This document shows, piece by piece, positions 37,401-49,187 of a stretch of 64,000 nucleotides of DNA (position 1 is its first letter; every line of letters starts with the position of its first letter). Location of the stretch: the NCBI GenBank assembly GCA_963854835.1, contig OY978526.1, forward strand, positions 85,054,846-85,118,845, read 5' to 3'. The translations under genes and the position numbers were made by a program. The notes below the pieces were generated by a model, which saw nothing but the letters and a program-made list of their open reading frames with translations, was not told where the DNA came from and did no database searches. This stretch comes from Megamerina dolium (taxonomy: Eukaryota > Arthropoda > Insecta > Diptera > Megamerinidae).

Positions 37401-40308
37401 GTTGAAGTGCACATTTGCGTGAAGTGAATATGCTCAAAATTGTTGTAAATATATTACTCATACAATTTATTTTGTGGTTCAAGCTCTCAAGAGAGAGCTC
37501 GAGGCAAACATATGACGTAGGAATAACAGCAATGAACAGCAAAGTGAATTTTCAGTTGTGGTGTTGGTGGTGGTGGTGATGGTAGTTGCTATTAAAGTGA
37601 GTGGTCTGAATAATGTTGATGACGTTAGCGTATAAGAGTATATACATGGGTTTATACATATGTATGCGTTTGTAAGTACTTATTTTTGACATCACTTTGT
37701 AATATGTGTATGTGTGTCTATAGGGTAGGAATACATGCATACTCATACTACAAATTTATGTATACAAAATGTATTCAGGCTAAATATTATGTATACATGC
37801 AAGCAACAACGCAGACATGCACACATGAATTTTCATCTAAACGAAAACAAAAAGACAAAAACAATCTGTTCACAAACAAGAGTATGTTTCGAAGCTTTTA
37901 TATGCTATATTTACCTATATATGTTGTCAACGTTGATTTGTGTTTGCTAAAGTGACATGGTTTTTGTAAGTTTGCGTGTGCATTTTTGTGTGTGTGTGTG
38001 TTTAATGAAAGTTGCCTTTTTATATATGCATATACGATTATGTAAACAAATAGATATCAGTGTTATACAGAAACTAGTTTTGTATAAACAAACACCTAAA
38101 ACAAAGAAAAATAGAAAAAAACTGAAGAATATGAATAACATTGTTTGAGTTAAAGAGTTGTAGTTGAATTCAAAGTTTTTTCGAAAAGTAAATAGTTGTT
38201 AAAAATTTACTTTTCCAGTAGGAACGTAAAAATTGTAGAAAATTTCAAGAGAAAATCGAAGAAAAATATGAAGGCAGAAGTTGAAGCGAATGAAATAAAA
38301 ATATTTATACATCATTGCTTCTGCTTTTGCTGCTGCGGCCAATGTTTGAATTGCTAAAATATTATGGCTGCTGCTGTTGTGTTATTTTTGGCAAACCATA
38401 TGCCATGAAGTTAGCAAGCAGCAACAGCTAACCACGTTAGACATATATACATATGCACGTACGTTACATTCCTTATATTCCGTACTTATATGCGTACCCG
38501 CATCATACATCAGCTGTCGTTTATGTGTTCAAACGATTCAACACATATACTTATTAGCACTTGAATCCATCTCCATCCATCAGAATGTTGCGTGGTGTAT
38601 GTAGTGTTACTATGCTAAAAAAAACAAAAAGAAAACCTTCATTCATTCCTCCCTCCCTCTTAATTCGTGTTATCGTTTTCGTTCACTTCCCCACTTTTTT
38701 TCCTTTATTTATTTTTCGCCCTTGCCTTTGACAAGAAAATACTCGACTATACTTTTCAATTTCACATCTTATTGTTTTTCTGAAGCATACGCATATGTGT
38801 GGGTTCTCGTAATGTTCATGAGTTCATGAGAAATTATGTGCGTGTGTGTGTGTGCATTGTAATTGTACGAAATATTGGATTAAGATTGAGTACAACAGGC
38901 TTTTATATACATATATATTTTAATATGTAATATGTAGTATTTTTTATTTTTTTTCCCCTTAAATTGAATTAAGCTCATTTGCGATTTGAGTATATATAGC
39001 TAGAGAGAGGAGCCCCATATGTGTATGTACATACATACGTGCATTTAATGTGTACGTGTTCAATAGCATTTTATTGTAAATTTTATATGTATTGGTGGCA
39101 AAAAAAAAATAATAATAAATGTACGAGTATAACGTTCAATTTTCAATATTAAATTCAACTTCAATCATTCGATTTGACAAACAGTCACATGCAGACTTGT
39201 ATATATTCGATAAGTATTGCGATGTGGCATTATGAAATTTGACAAAGTTTGACAGTCTTTAGATCATTTTGTCATATTGATGGCTTAGGTTGGAATAAAA
39301 TTTTTATTTTTGCAAAATTTGTAATTAAATATGGTTCTGCTCAGCCACCTATATCAAAATGCCTTTTAGAATGAGCTGAAATTTTAATCTATATTGAACG
39401 GCCTAAAGTTATCTGTGGCGCAGAAGGCTTAGAAGAATTAATCGGAATTTAGTGGAAGTTAGTTGAATAAAATGTTAAGAAAAATACAAATTCGGCGCTT
39501 CACAAAAAAAATGAAAGTCTAAATCAATGATATGTGTCTGCTTTTGAAAAAGGATTCCGATAGCTTTAGACAATGGGGAAAACAATCAATTGTGATTTCG
39601 TTTCTCAGAAGATTTCAATAATCAGTTTCAAAAAAAGTCTGAAAATGACACAAATATTCGAAAGTCTTCAAATACCAATCCAAAGAAGTCTGTCACCAGT
39701 GATGGTTCGCATTTTTTTTTTATTCCAAAATAGTGAATATGGCCTTAGATGATCATAGAGCAATCAATTTTGACTCAATATTGAATCATTTGTTTGGCAA
39801 AAGTTTATATAAAGTCGTTCCAAAATAACATTTTTTAGTTTTTCGAAAGTAATGTTAAAGGTATGTGATCTCGATGCTTCGAAACATGATTATAAAGCGG
39901 TCAAAGTGACTCCTAAGGTCATATGTCTTTCAACAAAAGAGTTCATGGTTGCAACTTCAGATGGTGTGGACATAATTTTAAAGGATTGGAGTAGAATGAC
40001 ATAATTTTGGGACATTCTCGTGTCTATTGCTGCAAAATTTTTTTTTTTTTTAATATAATTTCAATACTTCAGAGCCCAGCCGGCCAAGAGTTGCACAATG
40101 TGCAGTTTGCCTTCGTGTTTTCACACTTTCTTTCACTTCCTGCTTTTGCTTCTCAGTTGCTGTTTAACTTTTGATGAAGCAAGATTTTTGGACATGTTCA
40201 CATACTCGCTTTGACACACACACACACACACACATACACTACAAGGTTATATACTCGGTCCGACTCTACGGAATGCCATGTACGATGGTATACTGAAGAC
40301 CAGTATTC
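34461..40308. other. Long non-coding AT-rich stretch
   Basis: No gene or mobile element recognised in almost 6 kb. It contains (TG)n near 37989, (TG)n near 38839, (AC)n near 40216-40235, ATACATAT palindromes, and a T-rich block with several fuzzy internal similarities at 39200-40070 that I could not assign. Confidence 0.5.
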
Positions 40309-40572
40309 TGGTTGGTTGGTTGGTTCAAGTGGTAACTCATCCATAAGTCCAAATAGCGCTTACGCACCGTTTTGTTACCACATCCTCGTTTCCAACTGTT
40401 CGTTAGGTTGTTTGTGTGGACAGCACGGTTAGATCCAGTTCGTGCTGTTTAGAAACCTTAGGAGGTTGTTGATGTTTATTTCCGCCAACTCTTCAATACT
40501 GTTGAAGAGTGGTTTACATAGGGTGTTCATTCTCTGCTTCCAAAGGGCAGGGCATTTACAAAGGAAGTCGGA
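40309..40572 (-). pseudogene. LINE 3' end: last ~45 codons, 3' UTR and (CCAA)n tail
   Basis: On the minus strand it reads DFLCKCPALWKQRMNTLCKP, then FNSIEELAEININNLL and RFLNSTNWI with a stop at 40431. FLCxCPAL and a final LLxF-xxSxW are typical of the C-terminus of I/Loa/R1-type LINEs. About 100 bases of 3' UTR follow, ending in a four-copy (CCAA)n tail (plus-strand ggttggttggttggtt at 40309-40325). It abuts a plus-strand LINE piece head to head. Confidence 0.7.
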
Positions 40573-40579
40573 GACCGGT

Positions 40580-41160
40580 ATTCTAGCAGGTACTAAGCTG
40601 ATGGGATATGCGGATGATATTGCGTTGGTTGTGGTTGAAAAACGCATTGATAAAATTCAAGAGTTGTGTAATAAAGCATTAGTCAACACTATGAGATGGC
40701 TCCACAGTGCTGGATTGGAACTTGCTGCTGATCTACAGTATTGAAATGTGGGTCCATCGAAAACATGTAGAGCTCGAATTTTATATGACACAACTACTTA
40801 GTGGACGTGTGTGTTTCAAATAATATCTTCATCATTTTAAGCATGAGAATGACCCATTCTGCCCAACATGCAGCAATGAAATAGAAGACGCTAGGCATAT
40901 ACTGCTAATATGTCCGTGCTTCAACGATGAATGAGCCCGTATTAACGAGGTATTTGGCGGTACCCCGACTATTACAAATATAATGCCACACATGTGCGAG
41001 ACACAAAAAACATGTGCCTCGCGATACAGTCAGCGGAGGCCAATGTAATGACCACATTTCGTTATAATGAGCGTCAAAGGGCTGCAAATCGCTGTTCCCG
41101 CCTGAATGAGCAGTACCAGCAAGGCCTCTACACCGTGGACAGAAAGTAACTAGACTGTTA
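40580..41160 (+). pseudogene. R1-like LINE remnant: YADD region fused to C-terminal zinc knuckle
   Basis: It shows KLMGYADDIALVVVEKRIDK (catalytic YADD), IQELCNKALVNTMRWLHSAG and LELAAD. A large deletion at about 40745 removes the thumb and RNase H. It resumes with FYMTQLLSGRVCF, YLHHFKHENDPF and CPTCSNEIEDARHILLIC, a CX2CX8HX4C knuckle, then PCFNDE, ARINEVFGGTP and further C-terminal sequence with several stops. Confidence 0.75.
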
Positions 41161-42868
41161 CCAAAACACGTTTGAGCATTTAAGCTCTAGACAGCCTCCC
41201 GACGAAATACTTAACGGTGGTTCCGGGTAGAACAAACCGTCGGACGATTAGGAAATGTTTAGTGGTTAGGTTTCTGATGCTTTTACTTCCCGTTGAAAAA
41301 AATCACACACACACACACACTAATGCAAATGTGTAGTATTCGTGTGACCGGCATTGCTTCAGAGCATAACTAAAGCTCTGTATGAAGTGATACACATTAT
41401 CCCAAATGTCCCAAAGATATTTTGAATTCAATGCTTATATTCGCCTCCTGTTTTATAAGAACAATTTGTACGATCCAATCAGATCAGTGTTCAATTATAT
41501 GAGTAAATATCTGAATAAATCTTATCATCTTCATCACTATTCATGTTGCATCTGTTCCATGTTGGCATAGCCAAATATGATAATTTTTGGAACTCCCAAT
41601 CACACTGCGACCAAAAGAAGTCAAATCTAAGATTTAAAGACGCCAACTCATTCTATTAAACCTTCTGTATATTTACTTACTCCCTCGAAGCCCAAACGAA
41701 TCAAATGTCGGCTGGTCATATTGTGTATATTCATCGTTCACCGTAATTTGTTGTTGATGTTGCCCACTATGATGTTAGTACTAACGAACATTGTTGTATT
41801 CGTTCCATGTTGTCATAGCCAAATATGATGATTTTTGGAATTGCCAATCACACCATATGACCAAAAGAAGTCAAATGTCATGCGATTCAAACCATTGTTT
41901 TCAAATATCTAACAATAATAATGGCTTTGTATCGGCGTACGGCGTAAATATGAAATTCTAAGCACTCCAAATAGGAGTTCCTCTTTTTCTACGTCCATTA
42001 TCGGTTGCCGAATGGAATACCATTTCCACTAAAGCAGTCATCTTCTTTTCAACTTCACTTCTATAATCCATTTTTGCACCGCAATACTTAACGCGCAAGC
42101 AAAACCGTCGTATATTGCCTACACAATATAAATACATTCTCCAGTAAGTGCGATTTCATTAATGAATATCAATTTCAGCCTGTTGCATTTTTGAAATATC
42201 TGGCTCCCATGGCGTATGATTAACATGTTACAATATAGTTTGATCATAAAAACAAATACTTGCGATTAGCTCAATGTCGAAGCAATGTTATATTAGCAGT
42301 TTCATTTGAAAATATAGTATTTATGGCAATCTTAATTTGGCATTGCTTTGAAATGCAAAGACAAGTTAAGCTACGTTACAAATGTATTTATTTTGTATGC
42401 TTGTTGTGTATACTACATATTCGAAAAGAGTAAGAACAAAATAGACCATTTGAAAGCCAACACAAAGTCAATTCAATCACAAAGCAGACAAAAACACACA
42501 CAGAAACGCACACATGTACATAGAATTAAATACAAAGTTTACTTTGTGGTTGATATATGAGTGATATTCACACACACACACACACGCACCACATACATAA
42601 AAGTGTAAGTCGAGATGAAGTAATAGAAAGAAGGAGAAAAAATAAATGAGAAAATCCATAGAAAAAATATATGTATGGTGATATAGGAAATAATGCAAAA
42701 GAGGTAATAAAGTACTAGGGCACTCTTTTCACTTCACTACATTACTAATGCATACGACGAGCATCGTCTGGGTACACCCTACAACCCTATCGTTCGTATA
42801 TTTATACGATATCCTTTGAATATGCAAAAAGTAATATTGTTCGCTTTGAAATGAGAACCAATATATAA
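41161..42868. other. Unassigned DNA with one spaced direct repeat
   Basis: The part to about 41310 may be 3' UTR of the preceding LINE and contains (AC)n at 41305-41320. The direct repeat at 41554-41879 is listed separately. No gene seen. Confidence 0.4.
41554..41879. repeat. Two ~78-bp direct repeats 248 bp apart
   Basis: The block ttccatgttg-catagccaaatatgat-atttttggaa, then ccaatcacac and gaccaaaagaagtcaaat, occurs at 41554-41632 and again at 41802-41879 with a few mismatches. It is either part of a longer degenerate tandem unit or a dispersed element present twice. Confidence 0.7.
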
Positions 42869-43694
42869 GGTGTAGTAAAAAGAAATCCATTATTTTTCCA
42901 ATAGATGGCTTTAGTAGTAATCTGTATATTGCGTTGTATAAGTGCGATCGGGTTATGCTAGAAGGCGTTAGAAAGATAGGATTTCGGAATAAATAAACTT
43001 TTCAGGCAGTTTTGTGATTACTTGACTCAGTATTGTTTGAACACGCGTCAAAGATGGACACCAGTAAAGAGAAAATATGCCATATTTTACAGTTTTTCTT
43101 CGAAAAAGGCGATAACGCAAGCTAGATGGCTGAAAATGTGAATAGTGTTTATGGTCCTAATACTGTAACAACCAACCACTTGCACTTTAGGTTTCGTCGA
43201 TTCCGTTCCGGTAATTCAAAGATGTCAAAGATGCATCACGCTCTGGAAGGCCAATTGTCGAAAATATCAATAAAATAATGGACATGATTTCCACTGTTTC
43301 TATTGCCCACGAGCTAAACATTGCACGAAAATACACGTTTGGAACCATTTAAATAAGCCTGGATACAAAAACAAGCTCGATGTATGGGTGCCACACGAGT
43401 TAACGCAAAAAAACCTCAAGGACCGAATTTCCATCTGCAAATCGCTGCTGAATCGCAACAAAATCGGTGATGAAAAGTGGATCACTTACGACAACGTCAA
43501 GCGGAAGCGGTCGTGGTCGAAACGCGGTGAGCCGACGCAAACGGTGGCCAAGCCAGGATTGACGGTCAGGAAGGTTTTGCTATGTGTTTGGTGGGATTGG
43601 TAGGGAATCATCTACTATGAGCTGCTGCATGCTAACTATGCTAAATAAAATCTTCAATTTAATGCAAAAATAATGGATTTCTTTTTACTACACC
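42869..43694 (+). mobile_element. Mariner element with perfect 29-bp ends and internal deletion
   Basis: Both ends carry the same 29 bases in opposite orientation (ggtgtagtaaaaagaaatcc start at 42869-42897 and its reverse complement at 43666-43694). Inside, the transposase starts with an ATG at 43054: MDTSKEKICHILQFFFEKGD, NVNSVYGPNTVT, FRRFRSGN, ENINKIMDMIST, LDVWVPHELTQKNLKDRISI, CKSLLNRNKIGDEKWITYDN (first catalytic Asp), RKRSWSKRGEPTQTVAKPG, KVLLCVWWDW and IIYYELL. The segment with the second and third catalytic Asp is deleted after that. Frameshifts and one stop add to its inactivity. The intact ends suggest that it could have been mobilised in trans. Confidence 0.88.
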
Positions 43695-44426
43695 GTTTAT
43701 ATGTAAAAGGAGTTTTCTGTATTTCTTATTTTATTGGCTGTTTGCTCTTGTTACTTTTCTTCTTCTTCTTCTCCTACTCTTGTTTTTGCCTGTTTTATGC
43801 GAAAATATACATTAGGGTGTATAAATTTGTGTGTGTATATGAAATAAAATTGAAGAAACTTACAACATTTCCTTCTGATCGTATTTTATATGACAATAAA
43901 ATGGCAACAATCAAGCGAATACTATTTGATATCATTGAGCTTATTGCTATAAATTCATATGTTGTATATGCGTGTGTACTGGTTTGATTTTCGATTTAAT
44001 GATTTGATTTTTTAAAATGGTTTCAACTTACATTTTGCGGAAGGCTACGAGGAAAACGTATATCTGCTTTGCGGTTTAATTTTATATTATTCACATGCAG
44101 TGCCTATTGCCAATTGTAGCATATGGAAATTTTATTATACCTGAAAACGAAACAAACATGAAATTGGGATCATTCCAAAAAAAAAAGCAAATCTTTAGTG
44201 TATCAAAAATATGGGAAAAGAACCTTCTTTAGACTACACAGAGTCATTTCCATAGAAACTAACAAGTGTCTTACTGTATATGTGTGGGTTGAAGAAAATA
44301 TTGAACATGTTTTGTCAACAGATTGCTCACACTCACTATTATTTTTTAACCAAAATCTTCAGAAATTTTGTCAAAAATTTAATAAACGCTTCCTCTAAAA
44401 ATATCACAGAAGGAAATCAAATGAAA
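43695..44426. other. Non-coding AT-rich DNA
   Basis: No gene seen. An open frame starting inside the mariner end (43673-43987) has no domain. Confidence 0.5.
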
Positions 44427-44796
44427 AAAAAAAAAAAAATAAATATGTGGCACTTAAAGCCCCAAAGGGCTCATTGGCCGAGCTTCTCTTCCATTACTGT
44501 TGTGCGTCTTAAATTTTGGACAGTATTAGAATGGACCTACTTATTTTAGCCGGTTCCGAACGGCAGAACGCTTGTGACATCACTTTTTCTGAGCTTTGTC
44601 ACAGAGTTCTTTTTAGAAGCTTTTTCATGGCAAGTTGTTACTGTCGTAAGAATTGCCAATTGCTTGCCGACAGGTGGGTACCGTTCGAAAGAAAAATCTT
44701 TTCGATATTAAATTTGTTATGCATCAGCCGGGTATTGAACCACGACCTACAGATCAGAAGGCGAACACACTAACCACTGAGCTACGGCACCCACCC
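44427..44796 (-). repeat. tRNA-derived SINE, full-length copy, 3' module 2, with 12-bp TSD
   Basis: On the minus strand it starts gggtgggtgccgtagctcagtgg (A box), has gtggttcaatacccgg (B box), and follows the body shared with 30296 down to agtaatggaagagaagctcgg. From there it differs: ccaatgagccctttggggct, taagtgccacatatttatt and a run of T. A perfect 12-bp target-site duplication, aatcaaatgaaa, lies at 44415-44426 and 44797-44808, so both ends are exact. The sense-strand tail is T-rich, not A-rich. Confidence 0.88.
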
Positions 44797-44834
44797 AATC
44801 AAATGAAACCAACATATAATTGGATTAATATATA

Positions 44835-46072
44835 ACAGACCATTCAATAAGTCCGTAGGAAAAGTATAAAAAAAAAACACAAAACTTTGCCAAAACTCGA
44901 TTTTATTATTCAACATAGTCGCCGAGTTCGAGGGCGATACAACGAATATAGCGATTTTCCATATCACTTTTCGATATCACTTTTATAGTACGATTTATCT
45001 TTCTCATCAAAGTAGTAGACCTCAGTTTCGGCCGACTACTGCACCATCGAACTTAAATTTCGTTTCCAGAAAGCATTCTCCTGAGATCTGAAAACAGGAA
45101 AAAGTCCCTGGGGTCTAAATCTGAAGAATACGGTGAGTGGGGAGGTAATTCGAAGCCCAATTCATTCAATTTTGCCATCGTTTTCATCGATTTGTGACAT
45201 GATTCATTGTCTTGGTGAAACAACACTTTTCTTCTTTTGCAAATGTGGCCTTTTCTTTGCGATTTCAGCCTTCAATCGGTCCAAAAGTTCACAATAATCG
45301 GTCGCTGTTGATGGTGGTTCCCTTTTTGGATATAGTCAATGAATATTATTCTGTTCGCATCCCAAAATATAGACGCCATCACCTTACCAGCCAACTGTTG
45401 CGTCTTTGTTCGCTTTGGATTCGATTCGTCGACTACTGTCCACTCAGCTGGCTGTCTATTGGATTGTGGTGAAGCCATGTTTCATCCATTGTCACATATC
45501 GATGATAGAATTCGATTTTATTGCTATTTAACAGCGCCAAAGATTCCGTTGAAGCATCGATACGTTCTTGTTTTTGGTCGACTGCGAGCTCACGCATCAC
45601 CCACTTTGCAAAGAGCTTTCGCATGCCCAAATCTTCGTGTAAAATGGTAAAAACACAACTCGTGCACCTTCAATTTGCGATCGTTCATCACCAAATTGTC
45701 AATTTTTTTTATTTTTTCTGGAATAATAGCCTTCACTGCGTTCTACATCGTTGTGCTGGTACGACTACGTTTAAATTCAACAATCTACTTTTCTACCATT
45801 TGTCTCGATGGAGTAGAGTCTGGATGATGTTTATCAAGCTATTGTTTGAATTCCACTGTATTTTTTTTTTTCATCAAAAAACAAGGCATGATCAAAACAT
45901 TAAATTCACTTTAAAAAACTTTTTTTTTTCAATAACAAAAGTTGCTTCACACAAAATGCTATAACTCACAAATCAATTGTCAGAAGGTTAGAACTCACAA
46001 AAAAAAAATCATATGGAAAAATTCTAGTAACGCCATCTATGTGTCATCCTACACACTTATTGAATGATCTGT
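44835..46072 (-). mobile_element. Mariner element (ACAGACCATTCAATAAGT ends), near full length
   Basis: The ends acagaccattcaataagt and acttattgaatgatctgt are inverted repeats with one mismatch, flanked by TA on both sides (44833-44834, 46073-46074). On the minus strand the transposase shows LFAKWVMRELAVDQKQERID, NSNKIEFYHRYVTMDETWLH (first Asp), then SPQSNRQPAEWT, KRTKTQQLAGKVMASIFWDA, IIFIDYIQKG, HQDNESCHKSMKTMAKLNEL (second Asp) and PPHSPYSSDLDPRDFF (third Asp). The last two Asp are 34 residues apart, the mariner spacing, and this stretch is still in frame. Frameshifts near 45440-45480 and in the N-terminal half make it inactive. Confidence 0.88.
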
Positions 46073-47664
46073 TAAATTACTTTAATGATAGAAATGAAAT
46101 GAAAAAAAAATGTCTGCCAAAAGCTTCTTATTTTTTCCCCATATTTAATACTTAATTTCATGCAAGTACGAATGAAAATATACATATCATTTGATGCTGA
46201 GCAGTTGGTTGAATTATTGAAATTTTCCCATAAACACACACACACACACGCACACATACACACACCTATATAGGTGATGAGATTATTTTATTATTCGAAT
46301 GGTATTTTCTACGAAATTCAATGATATATTAGAGAAATTAATTAAAGGAAAACACACACAGAAATGAACTCAAGTATACTTTTGCTAATGGCATTTTATG
46401 TAGTCCATACAAATGAAGTCTAACTAACAACTGTCATTAAATTTGGAAATTATATAAATATGTCATATGATTGAATATATATATATATATATATAAAGAG
46501 AGAGATGAATACAACAATTCACATATTGATGATATAAACATAAACATACAGCTATTAAATTAAATAGGCGAGACTATGTATCTGATACTTGTACGAACAC
46601 ATATTTCTACATCCTCTAGCGATTGATCATAGTCGTATTTGAAACCACCATATTCAGGCATATTTACTTTTTGGTATGTCTAATAAGTATGTTTGAATGT
46701 AATTGTTGTTACCCAGCAAGCTATCAGGCATTTCGTATCGTATGTTTTATTAATTTGTTATGCACAACATAAAATTCTTCATTTTCATATCATATCAAGC
46801 ATATTCACATACTCATCATGGTTGACATTGCGTAGCAGTATTTAATATTCATAATACATAGCAATGGTGGTAGTAGTAAATATGTATGAGTCGAATATGA
46901 GTATAGCAATCGGAAATAGAAAGACTTCTTCGCTGTTCGCTGTTCGGACAAATGTGTTCGTTGAAGTTGTTCTGTTGGTGCTGGTGCTGCTGGTATAACC
47001 ACTTGAATTGTTGTCATATTTGAAGTACATCACGTTGTCATCATTGTGGTTGAGTGTATAAGCGTGCGTGATATGACAGTTGACACATAATAAGTTGTCC
47101 TGCCATACGAAGATAGCCAACAGACATTCAATACTCACACCAATAAAAAAACGATGTCCAACAATAACATCATACGATGTATACGAATATTGGGATGAAT
47201 GTTTGAAATTAATTTCCAGCTTGTGTTTTCGTTCGTTGGTATTTTTGTAGATATATTAATTTTTTTTTTTTTTTGCTACGTACCAACCAATTTGATGACT
47301 TTAATGATATTGAATTAAAGTGATTTGATATGAAAATAAATAATACAAAATCATATAAATATAAGAGCAATTTATCAATTTAAAAGAGTTGTTAAAGAAA
47401 AACTGTCTACTTATTCTGGATATATGATTTGGAAAGGCAATTGTAAATTTTTGACGTAAACTTACGTAAACGAATTGATCTAGAAAAATGGCCATACACG
47501 GTTATCTCTTTTTTAAGACCTACTTTCAGAATATATAAGTCAAGCTCATGTGTTTAATGGTATATGGCAACTTTACACCGTCGATGCAGTGCAAGACCGA
47601 GGAAAAACCGATTTAATAAAATAGTAAACAATCGAGATGCATATCTGGGCTCACGAAACCTTTT
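46073..47664. other. Non-coding AT-rich DNA
   Basis: No gene seen. It holds (AC)n near 46239-46263, an (AT)n run at about 46477-46494, and T-runs near 47259. Confidence 0.5.
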
Positions 47665-48572
47665 AATGTAAATGTGGGCGTTCACCAAGGCTCAGCACTT
47701 AGCCCGCTGCTTCTCAACCTGGTGATGGATCTACTTACGGGCGACATCCTAGACAGCCTGTCATGGACGCTTTTATACGTAGATGACGTTGTGCTACTCG
47801 CCGAAAATAATGCTGCTCTACAAGGAAAGCTGGACCTATGGGTGGACGCGATTGAATCAAATGGCTTGAGGGTAAGCCGCACCAAAACCGAGATGATTGA
47901 GTCTCAGTTCGAAGGAGAAGCCGAAAAAACCTGCCAAAAACTTGGCAGCGATTCCATCAAGAGCGTCGAAAGCTTCAAATACCTTGGCTCGCATATTAGT
48001 GTAAATGGCACGCTTGACAAACAAATATCGCATAGGATCCAATGTGGGTGGCAGAGCTGGAGATCCACATCAGGCGTTCTTTGCGACAAGAACGTATGCC
48101 ACAACACATAAAAGGTAAAATCTACAAATCTAATGTCAGACCAGCAATGCTTTATTCCTCTGAGTGGTGGGCGATACCGCAGAACCTACAACAAAAACTA
48201 CATGTGAAGGAAATGCGTATGCTATGTTGGGACAGTGATGTTACCCTACTCTATAAAGTCGAGAATAGTTACTTCCGTGGAAGCAGCAAGGTGGCGCCTA
48301 TCACAGATAAGTTGCAAGAAAATCGCCTCCTTTGGTATGGTCAAGTGATGAGGAGACCGGAAGATCACGTATTGAGGAGAACATTGGCAATGGAGGAGAG
48401 TAAAAGAGGCCCAAGAAGACCACTTCGAACATGGTGCATCTTAATAAATTCCGATTTGCCTAGCAAAAACATAAACGAGGAGACGATACAGGATCACACG
48501 ACCTGGAAATATTGCACAAGGAGAGCCGACCCCAAATAGGAAAAGGATAATACAAAGAAGAAGAAGAAGTAG
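47665..48572 (+). pseudogene. RTE-clade LINE, 3' half, one frameshift, (AAG)n tail
   Basis: It starts inside the reverse transcriptase at VNVGVHQGSALSPLLLNLVM. It continues SWTLLYVDDVVLLAENN (catalytic motif YVDD), KLDLWVDAIESNGLRVSRTK, VESFKYLGSHISVNGTLDKQ, and WRSTSGVLCDKN. A frameshift near 48050-48110 moves it to the next frame: KGKIYKSNVRPAMLYSSEWW, MRMLCWDSDVTLLY, KVAPITDKLQENRLLWYGQV, MRRPEDHVLRRTL and GPRRPLRTW. It ends DPK-stop followed by aaggataatac and an (AAG)n tail at 48555-48570. The order and the GVHQGSALSPL block are typical of RTE elements. This is the best-preserved LINE in the window, but 5'-truncated. Confidence 0.87.
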
Positions 48573-48849
48573 AAGCAGTAAACACACTTGAGCATTCTGA
48601 CTGCAAAATTTGCCTTAGAAAATTCTATTCAAAAATTCTTAGAATGTTCAAAGCAAGTATTCTTCTAATTTTTCATTTGGAGTGGATGGAATTATTTTAG
48701 AAACTGGATCTGAACATGCATAACATCAAAAGCATTTAGTTGCTTATTCGATCAAGAAGAAATTCCGAAACATTTCATACGAAAATGTTCTGCAACGTCG
48801 CTTTTCATGTTCAGAGAATGAATTTTTTAATTTCATAAAGTAAAAAAAA
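48573..48849. other. Unassigned DNA between RTE and SINE
   Basis: No recognisable feature. Confidence 0.4.
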
Positions 48850-49187
48850 ATAAATATGTGGTACGTAAAGCCCCAAAGGGCTCTTTGGCCGAGCTTCTCT
48901 TCCATTGCTGTTGTGTGTGTTAAATTTTTGGCAGTATTTTAAGGGACCTACTTATTTTAGCCGGTTCCGAACAGCAGACCTTTTTCTGGGCTTTGTCACA
49001 GAGTTCTTTTAGAAGCCTTTCCATGACAAATTGTTACTGCCGGAAGAATCGCCAATTGTTTCCCGATAGATGGGTGCCATTCGAAAGAAAAATCTTTTCT
49101 ATATTACATTTGTTATGCTTCAGCCGGGGATTAAACCCACAACCTACAGATCAGAAGGCCAACACACTAGTCACTGAGCTGTGGCAG
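48850..49187 (-). repeat. tRNA-derived SINE, 3' module 2
   Basis: On the minus strand it shows ctgccacagctcagtgacta (A box), gtgggtttaatccccgg (B box) and the shared body, then gctcggccaaagagcccttt, ggggctttacgtaccacata and tttattttttttt. The 3' module and T-rich tail are those of 44427-44796. Part of the body around 48975 is deleted. No clear target-site duplication. Confidence 0.82.

Noticed and set aside
40429..40647. 72-codon minus-strand open frame as one protein
   Set aside because: Only its last ~45 codons are LINE C-terminus. The first part is the antisense of the plus-strand YADD fragment.
43673..43987. 104-codon open frame
   Set aside because: It begins inside the terminal repeat of a mariner and continues into AT-rich flank without any motif.
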